Positions 15,724 to 23,510 of a stretch of DNA of 39,905 nucleotides are shown piece by piece. Origin of the DNA: Elusimicrobiales bacterium (lineage in GTDB: Bacteria > Elusimicrobiota > Elusimicrobia > Elusimicrobiales > UBA9959); NCBI GenBank assembly GCA_023701245.1, contig JAMPXK010000020.1:1-39905 (forward strand), in the 5' to 3' direction. The notes below the pieces were generated by a model. It saw nothing but the letters and a program-made list of their open reading frames with translations, was not told where the DNA came from and searched no databases. The position numbers were made by a program, and so were the translations under genes. How positions within the stretch are numbered: the first letter of the stretch is position 1; every line of letters starts with the position of its first letter.

Positions 15724-16101
15724 ATGCCAAAAAAAATATTGATCATCACCACTAATCACAGTTCCTACCCCGGGGCCGACGCCGTGGGGCAGGCCAGGCT
15801 GGGGTACGGCGCCAATACCTATATAATCCGCGTCCCCGACCCCGTCATGTTCCCAGAGGACTTCTACCTCCGGGCCTACGCCAAGGGCATAGCCGGCATC
15901 ATCATCATGTCCTCCGGCTCCGACTGCCCCTACGAGGGCGCCTACGAGCGCCTCTCCAAGCGCATAGCCAGGGTCTATGAAAAGATGAAAGCCAAAGGCA
16001 TAGCGGCCAACCGCCTCAAGCTCACCACCATCTGCACCGTGTGCCGCGCCGCTTTCCTCAAAGAAATTTCCGAAATGGAAAAGGCGGTGGCCGCCATATG
16101 A
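15724..16101 (+). CDS. MvhD/FrhD-like hydrogenase-iron-sulfur-subunit family protein
   Basis: 125 residues. The fold landmarks of MvhD are visible: YPGADAVGQARLGYG, IIRV at about 34-37, DFYLRAYAKGIAGIIIMSSGSDCPYEGAYERL, and a C-terminal LTTICTVCRAAFLKEI. MvhD links HdrA to an electron donor through a [2Fe-2S] cluster, and the same domain ends QmoB. Only three cysteines remain (C68, C104, C107). The CxxC expected before the SYxGAD motif is replaced by NHS and the CSGRV cysteine by PDPVM, so the canonical cluster is probably altered. Ribosome site weak; stop overlaps the next ATG (ATGA). Confidence 0.75.
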   Translation: MPKKILIITTNHSSYPGADAVGQARLGYGANTYIIRVPDPVMFPEDFYLRAYAKGIAGIIIMSSGSDCPYEGAYERLSKRIARVYEKMKAKGIAANRLKLTTICTVCRAAFLKEISEMEKAVAAI

Positions 16102-17387
16102 ACGATATCGAAAAAATAGAAGTAGACGCCCTCGTGGTAGGGTCCGGCATAGCCGGCCTCCAGAGCGCCCTGGACCTGGCCGACCAGGGCTATTCCGTGG
16201 CCATAGTGGAAAAGAACCCCAGCATCGGCGGCAAGATGATCTCGCTGAGCAAGGTGTTCCCCACGCTGGACTGCGCCAGCTGCATCACCACCCCGCGCAT
16301 GGCCAGCGTTTCCCACCATCCCCGCATCCAGACCCTCACCTACAGCACGGTGGACGCCATAAAGCGCGAAGGCAAGACCTTCACCGCCGCCGTTACCCGC
16401 AAGCCGCGCTACATAGGCGAAAAGGAATGCATCTCCTGCAAGCGCTGCGAAGAAGTGTGCCCGGTGCTGCTGCCCGACGAGTACGAGCAGGGCATGGGCG
16501 CCAAGAAAACCATCTCCATCCCCTTCACCAACGCCATTCCGCAGTTCCCGGTCATGCATCCGGAGCATTGCATACGCTGCGGCGCCTGCGCCAAGGCCTG
16601 TCCCAAGGATTGCATAGAGTTCCTGCAGGAGCCCGCGCCCGTGGAGATAAAAGCAAAGGCGGTAATACTCGCCACCGGCTACGAGACCACGCCCATGACG
16701 GCCAAGAAACAGTACGGCCTGGGCGCGCTGCCCAATGTGCTGTCGCCCATGGCCGCCGAGCGCCTGCTGGCGCCGCACGGCCCTTACGGCCGCGTGCTGC
16801 GCCCGTCCGACGGTAAAGTGCCAGGTTCCATCGCCTATGTGCAGTGCGCCGGTTCGCGCGACAAGAGCATAGGCGTGCCCTACTGCAGCCGCGTCTGCTG
16901 CATGTACGCCATCAAGCAGGCCATCCTGCTGTCGGGCTCGCTGCCTATAGCGGACATCACCATCTATTACATGGACATCCGCGCCTTCGGCAAGGGCTAT
17001 GAGCAGTTCTACAACAACGCCCGGGCCATGGGCATAAACTTCGTGAAGGCCAAGGTGGCGCGCGTCACCGAGGACGCGGAGCATAACCCCATAGTGCGCA
17101 TAGAGCGCCAGGAGGGGACTTCCGCGCCCGAAGAAGTGAAGCACGACCTGGTGGTGCTCTCCCAGGGCCTGGTGCCCGGCTGCGACGGGACCGCCTTCGG
17201 CCTGGGAGTGCAGAACAACGACTTCGGCTTTGTGCAGCTTTCCGACGAGATGGTCTCTTCCGCCGTCACCGCCGGGGCGGGAGTGTTCGCCGCCGGCACG
17301 GTGAAGGGCCCGCGCGATATCCCGGACTCGGTGGTGGACGCCGGCGCGGCCGCCATGGAAGCCGTCAGCTATATGAGGAAACTGTGA
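16098..17387 (+). CDS. HdrA/QmoA-like FAD and iron-sulfur subunit
   Basis: 429 residues. Residues 9-47 form the FAD-binding Rossmann motif (GSGIAG at 15-20; IVEKNPSIGGKM). C59-x2-C62 in LDCASCITTPRM is the HdrA cysteine motif. Two ferredoxin-type clusters follow: C111-C114-C117-C121P and C158-C161-C164-C168P. Later HdrA landmarks are YVQCAGSRD, YCSRVCCMYAIKQA and the terminal FAD segment GVFAAGTVKGPRDIPDSV. Such subunits move electrons between flavin and iron-sulfur centres. The lack of an N-terminal HdrA extension resembles QmoA, but the internal ferredoxin domain resembles full HdrA. The ATG overlaps the upstream stop. Confidence 0.82.
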   Translation: MNDIEKIEVDALVVGSGIAGLQSALDLADQGYSVAIVEKNPSIGGKMISLSKVFPTLDCASCITTPRMASVSHHPRIQTLTYSTVDAIKREGKTFTAAVTRKPRYIGEKECISCKRCEEVCPVLLPDEYEQGMGAKKTISIPFTNAIPQFPVMHPEHCIRCGACAKACPKDCIEFLQEPAPVEIKAKAVILATGYETTPMTAKKQYGLGALPNVLSPMAAERLLAPHGPYGRVLRPSDGKVPGSIAYVQCAGSRDKSIGVPYCSRVCCMYAIKQAILLSGSLPIADITIYYMDIRAFGKGYEQFYNNARAMGINFVKAKVARVTEDAEHNPIVRIERQEGTSAPEEVKHDLVVLSQGLVPGCDGTAFGLGVQNNDFGFVQLSDEMVSSAVTAGAGVFAAGTVKGPRDIPDSVVDAGAAAMEAVSYMRKL

Positions 17388-19177
17388 TGGACGAGAAACT
17401 AACCGAAGCTTCGTCTAAAGACAATTACCGGCAGGAGCCCAGAGTGGGCGTGTACGTCTGCCATTGCGGCGGAAACATCTCCGACATCATAGACGTAAAG
17501 GCCGTGGCCGCGGCGCTGGCCAAGTACCCGGGCGTTACGGTGGCGCGCGAGTACGCTTTCATGTGCTCCTCCAACGGCCAGGACCTGATAGCCGAAGATA
17601 TAAAGAACCTGGGAGTGAACCGCACGGTGGTGGCCGCCTGCTCGCCCAGCCTGCATGAACTAACTTTCCGCAACGTACTGCAGCGCGCCGGCGTGAACCC
17701 CTACCTGCACGAGCACATCAATATCCGCGAACAGGCCAGCTGGGTGCACAAGGCGGACCACGACGGCGCCACCGCCAAGGCCATAAAGCTGGCGCAGGCC
17801 GGCGTGGAGAAAGTGCTGCGCAAAGACGCGCTCAACGCCATAAGGGTGGCCGCGGAGCCGCGGGTGGCCGTAATAGGCGGCGGCGCCGCCGGTATGCGCG
17901 CGGCGCTGTCGGCCGCGGGCAAAGGCCTGGAGGCCGTGATCCTGGAAAAGGGCCCGCGCCTGGGCGGCAAACTGCTCGAGCTCGGTAAAATGTACCCTTC
18001 CGGAGAGGAAGGCCCGGCCGCGGCCAAAAAGCTGGAAGACCTGGTGCTGGCGGAACCTAAAATAACCGTCCACACCGGCGCCGAAATAGATTTCGTCAGC
18101 GGTTTCGTGGGCAATTTTGTGATCAACTTCAAGAAGCCGGACGGGAACATGGCCCAGGTGAAAGCCGGCGCCCTAATAATGGCCACCGGTTATGAACACT
18201 ACAAGCCCTATAAGGGCGAGTTCGGCTACGGCGAGGACGCCAATGTGGTCACCCTGCCGGAATTCATCGGTCTCCTGAAGAACGCTCCCGCCGGGCGGCT
18301 GGAATACGGCGGCCGGGAGATAAAGAGCCTGGCCATGATACACTGCGTAGGTTCGCGCCAGGTGGAAGGCGTGCATAAGCCGCAGGCCGACGGCAAGGTC
18401 AACGACTACTGCTCCCGCGTCTGCTGCACCGCCGCGCTGCATACCGCCAACCAGCTGAAGGACAAATATCCCGGCGTGCGCGTTTACGATATTTACCGCG
18501 ACATCCGCACCTACGGCATGAAGCACGAGGAATATTACGACAAGGCCTCCAGGGACAACGTGCTGTTCATCCGCCATAACGAGGCCGACCAGCCGGCCGT
18601 GACCTCCGACCGCTCCGGCCACACCGTGAAGGTGAAGGACGTGCTCACCTGGGGCGAGGAACTGGAGCTGAAGGCGGACCTGCTGGTGCTGGTCACCGGC
18701 CTGATGCCCGCCGACATAAGCCTTATCAAGTCCCAGCTCAAGCTGCCGTCGAGCGCGGACCGTTTCCTGCAGGAAGTGCACCCCAAGCTGCGCCCCGTGG
18801 AGCTGGCCAATTCAGGCATCTTCGTCGCGGGTACGGCGCAATACCCCATGGACGTCACCGAGGCCATGGCCTCCGCCGGCACCGCCGCCGCCAAGGCCGG
18901 CATCCTGCTGGCCGAACCGGATATCCCGCTGGAACCTTTCGTGGCCGTGGTGGACGAGCACAAGTGCACCGGCTGCGGCCTGTGCCCGCCGGAGTGTTCC
19001 TACGACGGCGCCCTGACCATGGGCGAAAAGAACGGCAAAAAGATAGCGGTAGTGAACCCCGCGCTCTGCAAAGGCTGCGGCGCCTGCGTGGCCGTCTGCC
19101 CGGAGCGCGCCATAGACGTGGCCGGCTGGACGCTGGACCAGTTCGACGCGATGGTGGACGCCATCGCCAAGGAATAG
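17387..19177 (+). CDS. HdrA/QmoB-like flavo-iron-sulfur subunit
   Basis: 596 residues. The HdrA N-terminal domain (VGVYVCHCGGNIS ... AACSPSLHELTFRNVLQRAGV) precedes an FAD Rossmann motif (VAVIGGGAAGMRAAL near 160). The middle holds HdrA landmarks IHCVGSRQ, YCSRVCCTAALHTA and YRDIRTYGMKHEEYY. The C-terminus has two [4Fe-4S] ferredoxin motifs: CTGCGLCPPEC and CKGCGACVAVCP. The CxxC of HdrA after the FAD motif is absent, as I recall for QmoB. It lacks the C-terminal MvhD domain of QmoB, supplied here by the separate gene at 15724. The ATG at 17387 overlaps the previous stop (TGATG); a GTG three bases earlier is possible. Confidence 0.85.
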   Translation: MDEKLTEASSKDNYRQEPRVGVYVCHCGGNISDIIDVKAVAAALAKYPGVTVAREYAFMCSSNGQDLIAEDIKNLGVNRTVVAACSPSLHELTFRNVLQRAGVNPYLHEHINIREQASWVHKADHDGATAKAIKLAQAGVEKVLRKDALNAIRVAAEPRVAVIGGGAAGMRAALSAAGKGLEAVILEKGPRLGGKLLELGKMYPSGEEGPAAAKKLEDLVLAEPKITVHTGAEIDFVSGFVGNFVINFKKPDGNMAQVKAGALIMATGYEHYKPYKGEFGYGEDANVVTLPEFIGLLKNAPAGRLEYGGREIKSLAMIHCVGSRQVEGVHKPQADGKVNDYCSRVCCTAALHTANQLKDKYPGVRVYDIYRDIRTYGMKHEEYYDKASRDNVLFIRHNEADQPAVTSDRSGHTVKVKDVLTWGEELELKADLLVLVTGLMPADISLIKSQLKLPSSADRFLQEVHPKLRPVELANSGIFVAGTAQYPMDVTEAMASAGTAAAKAGILLAEPDIPLEPFVAVVDEHKCTGCGLCPPECSYDGALTMGEKNGKKIAVVNPALCKGCGACVAVCPERAIDVAGWTLDQFDAMVDAIAKE

Positions 19178-19178
19178 T

Positions 19179-19472
19179 ATGGCCGACGCTAAAAAATTAG
19201 CCGAACAGCTGAAAAAGCTCAATGAACTCCGCGGCCCGGTGACGCAGGCGCTGCGAGACAGGGTCGCCGCCCAGAACAAGGCGCAGAAGGCCGTTCTCGA
19301 CGCGCTCGGCAGCGGGCCCAAGACCGTGCCCGAACTCGCCGCCGCCAGCGGCCTCTCCCACGACAAGGCGCTCTGGTACGTGGCCGCCCTGCGCAAGTAC
19401 GGCAAGGTGGAAGACGTGCCCGGCAAAGGCGACTACCCCAAATACACGCTGAAGGGAGGGGCCGCGAAATGA
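19179..19472 (+). CDS. Small winged-helix-like protein in the Qmo/Hdr operon
   Basis: 97 residues, mostly Lys/Ala-rich helices. A coiled N-terminal helix (1-45) precedes a winged-helix pattern: AVLDALGSGPKTVPELAAAS, SHDKALWYVAALRKYGKVE, then a strand pair DVPGKGDYPKYTLK. It starts 1 base after the QmoB-like stop, and its end overlaps the QmoC-like start by 4 bases, so it is an integral operon member. DNA binding or a structural adaptor of the complex are both possible; I do not recognise a named family. Confidence 0.7.
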   Translation: MADAKKLAEQLKKLNELRGPVTQALRDRVAAQNKAQKAVLDALGSGPKTVPELAAASGLSHDKALWYVAALRKYGKVEDVPGKGDYPKYTLKGGAAK

Positions 19473-20563
19473 AGGTGAACCCCGAACTGATAGACGAGAT
19501 AAAGAAGTACGGCGCTTTCGACATTTCGGCGTGCTTTAACTGCGGCAACTGCACCGCCGTCTGCCCGCTGGCCAAAGAGGACATTTCCTTCCCGCGCAAG
19601 CTCATCCGCGCCGGCCACATAGGCCTGGAGGAAAAACTTTTTTCCGGCGCCGAGCCCTGGCACTGCTATTATTGCGGCGAATGCTCGGCCACCTGCCCGC
19701 GCGAGGCCCAGCCCGGTGAATACATGATGGCCCTGCGCCGCTACCAGATCGCCAAGTACGACATCACCGGCCTGTCGAAGATCTTTTACCAGAACGGCTG
19801 GCTGCAGACTTGCCTGGCGCTCGGCCTGCTGGGGGCTTTCTACTGGCTCTACAGCGCCTACACCGGGGACTTCGGCGCCCTGGCCGGCAAGATAGAATTA
19901 GCTTTCCCGGTCTATGTTACCGTCGCCCTCGGCGGCTACCTGCTGAACATGTACCGCCACAATATAGTTAAACCGCTGGGCGGCATAAAGCTGTCGTTCA
20001 AGCCCGCGCATATCTGGGAGACCTTCCTGCACGGTTTCACGCAGAAGAACTTCCTGGGCTGCGAGGAAACCGACTGGTGGCGCTGGGTTTCCCACCTGCT
20101 GGTAATGACCGGCTACACGCTTACGCTCGTGATCTCCAACCTGCACCTGCTGGAACCGCTCAACAAGCACTACGGTTTCTTCAGCCCGGCGAGCCTGCTG
20201 GTGTGGTACGCGGGGCTGGCCATTATAGTAGGCGGCGGCTCCATGTCGCTGCGGCGTATGTTCAAGAGCGCGGAGTCCAGCAAGTTCTCGCACCCGAGCG
20301 ACTGGCTGTTCGTGGTCACCATGTTCCTTATAGGCGCCAGCATGCTGGCCACGCAGTACGTGAACGTGACCCAGGGGCCGGAGAGCGCGCTGCTCAACGG
20401 GCTTTACCGCTTCAATATCGCCGTGGAAACGGTGTGGATACTGCTCATAGTGCCGTTCACCAAGTGGATACACATCTTCTTCCGCCCGCTCGCGGTCTAT
20501 TTCCAGCACGTAAAAAAAGAGGCCGAAGCCGGCACGGCTTTCAGTCTTTCATTGGGTAAATAA
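19469..20563 (+). CDS. QmoC-like subunit: HdrC ferredoxin domain fused to membrane cytochrome b
   Basis: 364 residues. The N-terminal HdrC-type domain binds two [4Fe-4S] clusters: C22-C25-C28-C32P and C66-C69-C72-C76P. About six hydrophobic segments follow (near 110-132, 140-160, 204-224, 240-258, 278-298, 315-337), resembling the NarI/HdrE-type cytochrome b module with His residues that could bind heme. QmoC exchanges electrons with the menaquinone pool, so this subunit anchors the upstream flavoproteins to the inner membrane. The start overlaps the previous gene (ATGA). No HdrB-type CCG domain is present in the cluster, which favours Qmo-like over Hdr chemistry. Confidence 0.85.
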   Translation: MKVNPELIDEIKKYGAFDISACFNCGNCTAVCPLAKEDISFPRKLIRAGHIGLEEKLFSGAEPWHCYYCGECSATCPREAQPGEYMMALRRYQIAKYDITGLSKIFYQNGWLQTCLALGLLGAFYWLYSAYTGDFGALAGKIELAFPVYVTVALGGYLLNMYRHNIVKPLGGIKLSFKPAHIWETFLHGFTQKNFLGCEETDWWRWVSHLLVMTGYTLTLVISNLHLLEPLNKHYGFFSPASLLVWYAGLAIIVGGGSMSLRRMFKSAESSKFSHPSDWLFVVTMFLIGASMLATQYVNVTQGPESALLNGLYRFNIAVETVWILLIVPFTKWIHIFFRPLAVYFQHVKKEAEAGTAFSLSLGK

Positions 20564-20572
20564 GGAGAAACT

Positions 20573-21124
20573 ATGGCTGACATCAAAGAACTGGAAGCGC
20601 AGGTAGCGGCCCTCAAGGCCGACGTGGAGATCCTCAAGGCCAATGCCCCCGAGGACAAGCTTTCCATGGTGGTCATGAGCGGCGACATGGATAAGCTGCT
20701 GGCCTCGTTCATTATAGCCACGGGCGCGGCGGCCATGTTCGAGAAGGTGGTGATGTTCTTCACCTTCTGGTCCATCCCGGCCCTGAAGGACCCCAAGAAG
20801 ACCATTTCCAAGGACATGGTCTCCAAGATGTTCGAAGTTATGCTGCCCAACGGCGCTGCCGGCACCAAGCTCAGCAAGATGAACATGGGCGGCATGGGCA
20901 AGGCCATGATCAAGGCCATCATGAAGAAGCATAACGTGATGAGCCTGGAGCAGCTTATGAAGACAGCGGCCGATTCCGGCGTGCAGATCTATGTCTGCCA
21001 GATGAGTATGGACCTGATGGGCTACAAGATGGGCGAGATGATAGATTACCCCGGCCTCAAGAGCGCGGGCGTGGGCAAGTTCCTGGGCGAGGCCGGCAAC
21101 AGCAAGGCCACCCTGTTCATCTGA
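20573..21124 (+). CDS. DsrE2-like sulfur-transfer protein (COG2210 type)
   Basis: 183 residues. A short coiled coil (about 4-24) precedes the DsrE/F/H-like fold: KLSMVVMSGDMDKLLASFIIATGAAAM (positions 29-55), a hydrophobic strand VVMFFTFW, a Met/Gly-rich loop (about 100-112), and VQIYVCQMSMDLMGY with the single cysteine C142 in the position of the persulfide cysteine. DsrE2 is typically encoded beside TusA and rhodanese in sulfur oxidisers and may be membrane-associated. AAGGAG precedes the ATG; the gene is 9 bases behind the QmoC-like gene. Confidence 0.85.
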   Translation: MADIKELEAQVAALKADVEILKANAPEDKLSMVVMSGDMDKLLASFIIATGAAAMFEKVVMFFTFWSIPALKDPKKTISKDMVSKMFEVMLPNGAAGTKLSKMNMGGMGKAMIKAIMKKHNVMSLEQLMKTAADSGVQIYVCQMSMDLMGYKMGEMIDYPGLKSAGVGKFLGEAGNSKATLFI

Positions 21125-21149
21125 TTTCGGTAAATTCAACGGAGGAAAA

Positions 21150-22370
21150 ATGAAAAAATCTGTAAAACTGTTAGCGTCGGCCGCAGTTCTGGCCGGCCTC
21201 GCCGTGAACGGTTACGCCACCAACGGCGATAACCTCATAGGCGTGGGCCCCGCCTCGCGCGCGATGGGCGGCACTGGTATAGCCGCCCCGCAGGACGCCA
21301 TCAGCGCCATCTTCACCAACCCGGCCGGCCTCAGCCAGCTGTCCGGCTCCCAGTTCAACTTCGCCGGCACCTACTTCGCCCCCAAGGTGGAGGCCACCGT
21401 GGTGCAACCCGGAGGTTTCGGCGGCAACTGGAAAGCCAAGAGCCAGGACGCGGCCTATGCCGTGCCGGCCATCGGCCTGTCCACCCCGGTCAACGACAGG
21501 ATGACCTTTGGCATAGCCGCTTACGGCGTGTCCGGCATGGGCGTGGATTACCGCGGCAAGGACCCGAGCAAGACCAATACCAAGGTGTCCGTCATGAAGT
21601 TCGTTCCGGCCGTGGCCTGCAAGCGCGGCGCCCTGTCCTACGGCCTGGGCCTGGACATAGACTACCAGGCGGCCGACTTCGGCGCCGGCCTGTCCCATAA
21701 CTACGCCCTGGGCGCGCGCCTGGGCGCTGGTTACGAGTACGGCGCATGGAACTTCGGCCTGACCTACGTGACCCCGCAGAACGTCAAGCACGAGCGCATC
21801 TACGACTTCGACGGCACCGGCGGCCCCTCGCAGACCTTCAACGGTTTCGACGACCTGAAGCTGGAGAACCCCGCGCAGTACGGCGTGGGGGCCTCTTATA
21901 AGGGCCTCGACAAATGGGTGCTTTCCGCCGACGTGAAATACATAGATTGGGCCAACGCGGACGGCTACAAGGACTTCGATTGGGAGTCCCAGACCGTATT
22001 CGGCCTGGGCGTCCAGAACAAGACCACCGACAAGCTCACGCTGCGCGCAGGCTGGAACTACGGCAAGAACCCGGTGAAGAAGCACGACGCTTTCGACATA
22101 GCCGGCGGCGCGGCCACCACCATGGTGCAGGGCAAGGCCATGAGCAAGTTCGGTTACGAGTATTTCCGCGTCATCGGTTTCCCCGGCATAGTTGAACACC
22201 ATGTGACGCTGGGCGCCGGCTACGAGTTCTCTCCCAGGTTCACCCTGAACCTGGGCTACAAGAAAGCCCTGGCCAAGACCATGAGCCAGACGGACAGCAC
22301 CGGCACCGTCTCGCTGAAGTCGGAGCTGTCCGAGGACGCTTACGACATGGGCCTCACCTTCAAGTTCTAA
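21150..22370 (+). CDS. OmpP1/FadL-family outer-membrane transporter
   Basis: 406 residues, signal peptide 1-23. The family N-terminus is evident: NLIGVGPASRAMGGTGIA, then DAISAIFTNPAGLSQL, which forms the plug-like N-terminal segment of FadL barrels; the rest is amphipathic strands ending in FKF, a typical C-terminal aromatic signature. FadL proteins admit hydrophobic molecules. Position at the end of the sulfur operon, 25 bases after dsrE2, with GGAGG before the ATG and a terminator after it, suggests a hydrophobic substrate such as organic sulfur or elemental sulfur. This substrate idea is inference. Confidence 0.85.
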   Translation: MKKSVKLLASAAVLAGLAVNGYATNGDNLIGVGPASRAMGGTGIAAPQDAISAIFTNPAGLSQLSGSQFNFAGTYFAPKVEATVVQPGGFGGNWKAKSQDAAYAVPAIGLSTPVNDRMTFGIAAYGVSGMGVDYRGKDPSKTNTKVSVMKFVPAVACKRGALSYGLGLDIDYQAADFGAGLSHNYALGARLGAGYEYGAWNFGLTYVTPQNVKHERIYDFDGTGGPSQTFNGFDDLKLENPAQYGVGASYKGLDKWVLSADVKYIDWANADGYKDFDWESQTVFGLGVQNKTTDKLTLRAGWNYGKNPVKKHDAFDIAGGAATTMVQGKAMSKFGYEYFRVIGFPGIVEHHVTLGAGYEFSPRFTLNLGYKKALAKTMSQTDSTGTVSLKSELSEDAYDMGLTFKF

Positions 22371-22387
22371 GAACTTGAGGCATAAGA

Positions 22388-22415
22388 AAGGCCCCGCGCA
22401 GGCGGGGCCTTTTCT
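22388..22415 (+). terminator. Rho-independent terminator of the sulfur operon
   Basis: AAGGCCCCGC (22388-22397) pairs perfectly with GCGGGGCCTT (22402-22411), 4-base loop, then TTTC. The same core GGCCCCGC/GCGGGGCC recurs at 26893-26912. The A-run on the left means it may also serve the convergent minus-strand regulator gene. Confidence 0.9.
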
Positions 22416-22435
22416 TTATGCGGGGCGCCGGGGAG

Positions 22436-22801
22436 TCAGGCCAGCGCTTCGTTCACGGTGTTCAGCAGGGCTTCGAGGTTGAACGGCTTTGAAAAGCAGC
22501 CGGATAGGCGGTAACGTTCGGCCAGCCGGTCCAGTTCCGCTGTTTCCAGGGAGCCGGAGATCATGATGATCTTGCCTCCGCCATCCACTGCCGCGCGTAC
22601 GGTCTCTATCAGTTCCGTGCCTTTGCCGTCGCCAAGCTCGTAGTCGGTTATCATCAGGTCGTAGGAAGCGGAGGCCAGCAGCGCCCGGGCCTCGTCAGCC
22701 CCGCCAGCCAAGGTAAGAGCGTTGCCGGTGCCGCCAAAGATCCGGGAATAGATACGGCGCAGCGCTTCGTCGTCATCCACGATCAGAATGTTCTTGGGCA
22801 T
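22436..22801 (-). CDS. Single-domain response regulator under ECF-type promoter
   Basis: 121 residues, receiver domain only. D9/D10 acidic pair, D53 in MITDYELGDGKG as phosphoacceptor, S82 in the switch position, K105 in SKPFN. The ATG at 22801 is chosen because MPKNILIVDDDE starts the first strand and GGAGGA precedes it; the frame is open further upstream. It is transcribed divergently from the ECF sigma gene, and its promoter has the same GACTAAAC/CGTC elements, so the sigma factor probably controls it. Confidence 0.88.
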   Translation of the reverse strand: MPKNILIVDDDEALRRIYSRIFGGTGNALTLAGGADEARALLASASYDLMITDYELGDGKGTELIETVRAAVDGGGKIIMISGSLETAELDRLAERYRLSGCFSKPFNLEALLNTVNEALA

Positions 22802-22829
22802 AAGTCCTCCGGCACCCTTCTCGATCATA

Positions 22830-22858
22830 GACGCGCGGCCGGTCAAAAAGGTTTAGTC
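22830..22858 (-). promoter_or_regulatory. ECF-type promoter of the response-regulator gene
   Basis: Reading the minus strand: GACTAAACC (22858-22850), 16-base spacer, CGTC (22833-22830) followed by TATGA. Spacing and both elements match the two plus-strand copies at 22885 and 24491. The expected leader of about 20 bases contains the GGAGGA ribosome site. Confidence 0.75.
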
Positions 22859-22884
22859 TGTTTCTTAATATAATAAACGCGGGG

Positions 22885-22919
22885 GACTAAACTATTCGAC
22901 CGCGGCCGGCGTCAGTATA
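22885..22919 (+). promoter_or_regulatory. ECF-type promoter of the sigma-factor operon (autoregulatory)
   Basis: GACTAAACT (22885-22893), 16-base spacer, CGTCAGTATA (22910-22919). The AAC core of the -35 and the CGTC -10 are classic ECF features. The copy at 24491 has the same 9-base -35, same spacing and the same 10-base -10. Confidence 0.82.
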
Positions 22920-22934
22920 AGTGTGGAAAACTTA

Positions 22935-23510
22935 ATGGAAACAGAAAAAAAGACCGGGCCGGAAGGGCTTGAGGGGAAAGATCCCGAAAACGCCTTCGCC
23001 CTGCTCATAGAAGAGCATCAGCGCCTGGTCTACGCCGTGGCCCTGCGGCTGACGGGCAATACCACCGCCGCCGAGGACATAACCCAGGAGACTTTTATAG
23101 CCGCCTGGAAGCACCTTAAGGATTTCCGCGGTGAAAGTTCTTTGAAGACCTGGCTGCTGCGCATAGCGGCCAACAAGGCGCGCTCTTACTGGCGCTGGAA
23201 GAAGCTGCGCAACTGGGTAGGCCTGGGAAAAGGAGAGGGGGCGGAAGACGCCCCGGCCCTGGAAGACCTGCTGCCGGACAGGGCCGGCGACAGGCCCGAG
23301 CAGGCGGCCCTGGCGGCCGACCTGGAGCGCCGGGTGCAGGCCGCTATAGCCCTGCTGCCGCCCCGCCAGCGCGAAGTGGCCGTCCTGCGGGCGCAGGAAC
23401 TGACCATGGCGGAGATAGCCTCCGCGCTGGGTATGGCCGAAGGTACGGTGAAAGCCCACTGGTTCGAGGCCCGCAAGAAGCTCGAGGTCTCTCTGGGGGA
23501 ATACTTATGA
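22935..23510 (+). CDS. ECF (extracytoplasmic function) RNA polymerase sigma factor
   Basis: 191 residues. Region 2 includes FALLIEEHQRLVYAVALRL and DITQETFIAAWKHLKDF; the hydrophobic/Trp-rich TWLLRIAANKARSYWR is region 2.3-2.4. Region 4 is LPPRQREVAVLRAQEL and the recognition helix segment MAEIASALGMAEGTVKAHW. A linker of about 45 residues is acidic. No Shine-Dalgarno sequence is evident; the promoter start should fall near 22923-22925, so a GTG at 22923 in frame could be used on a leaderless mRNA. The stop overlaps the next ATG. It likely activates its own operon, the divergent regulator and the gene at 24559. Confidence 0.93.
   Translation: METEKKTGPEGLEGKDPENAFALLIEEHQRLVYAVALRLTGNTTAAEDITQETFIAAWKHLKDFRGESSLKTWLLRIAANKARSYWRWKKLRNWVGLGKGEGAEDAPALEDLLPDRAGDRPEQAALAADLERRVQAAIALLPPRQREVAVLRAQELTMAEIASALGMAEGTVKAHWFEARKKLEVSLGEYL

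Noticed and set aside
17384-19177. QmoB-like gene as a heterodisulfide reductase of methanogens.
   Set aside because: No HdrB-type CCG subunit is present, and the partner is a QmoC-like cytochrome b fusion.
22851-22892. GTTTAGTC and GACTAAAC as an inverted repeat that could be an operator or hairpin.
   Set aside because: The symmetry is fully explained by two divergent copies of the same ECF -35 element, each with a CGTC -10 at 16 bases.
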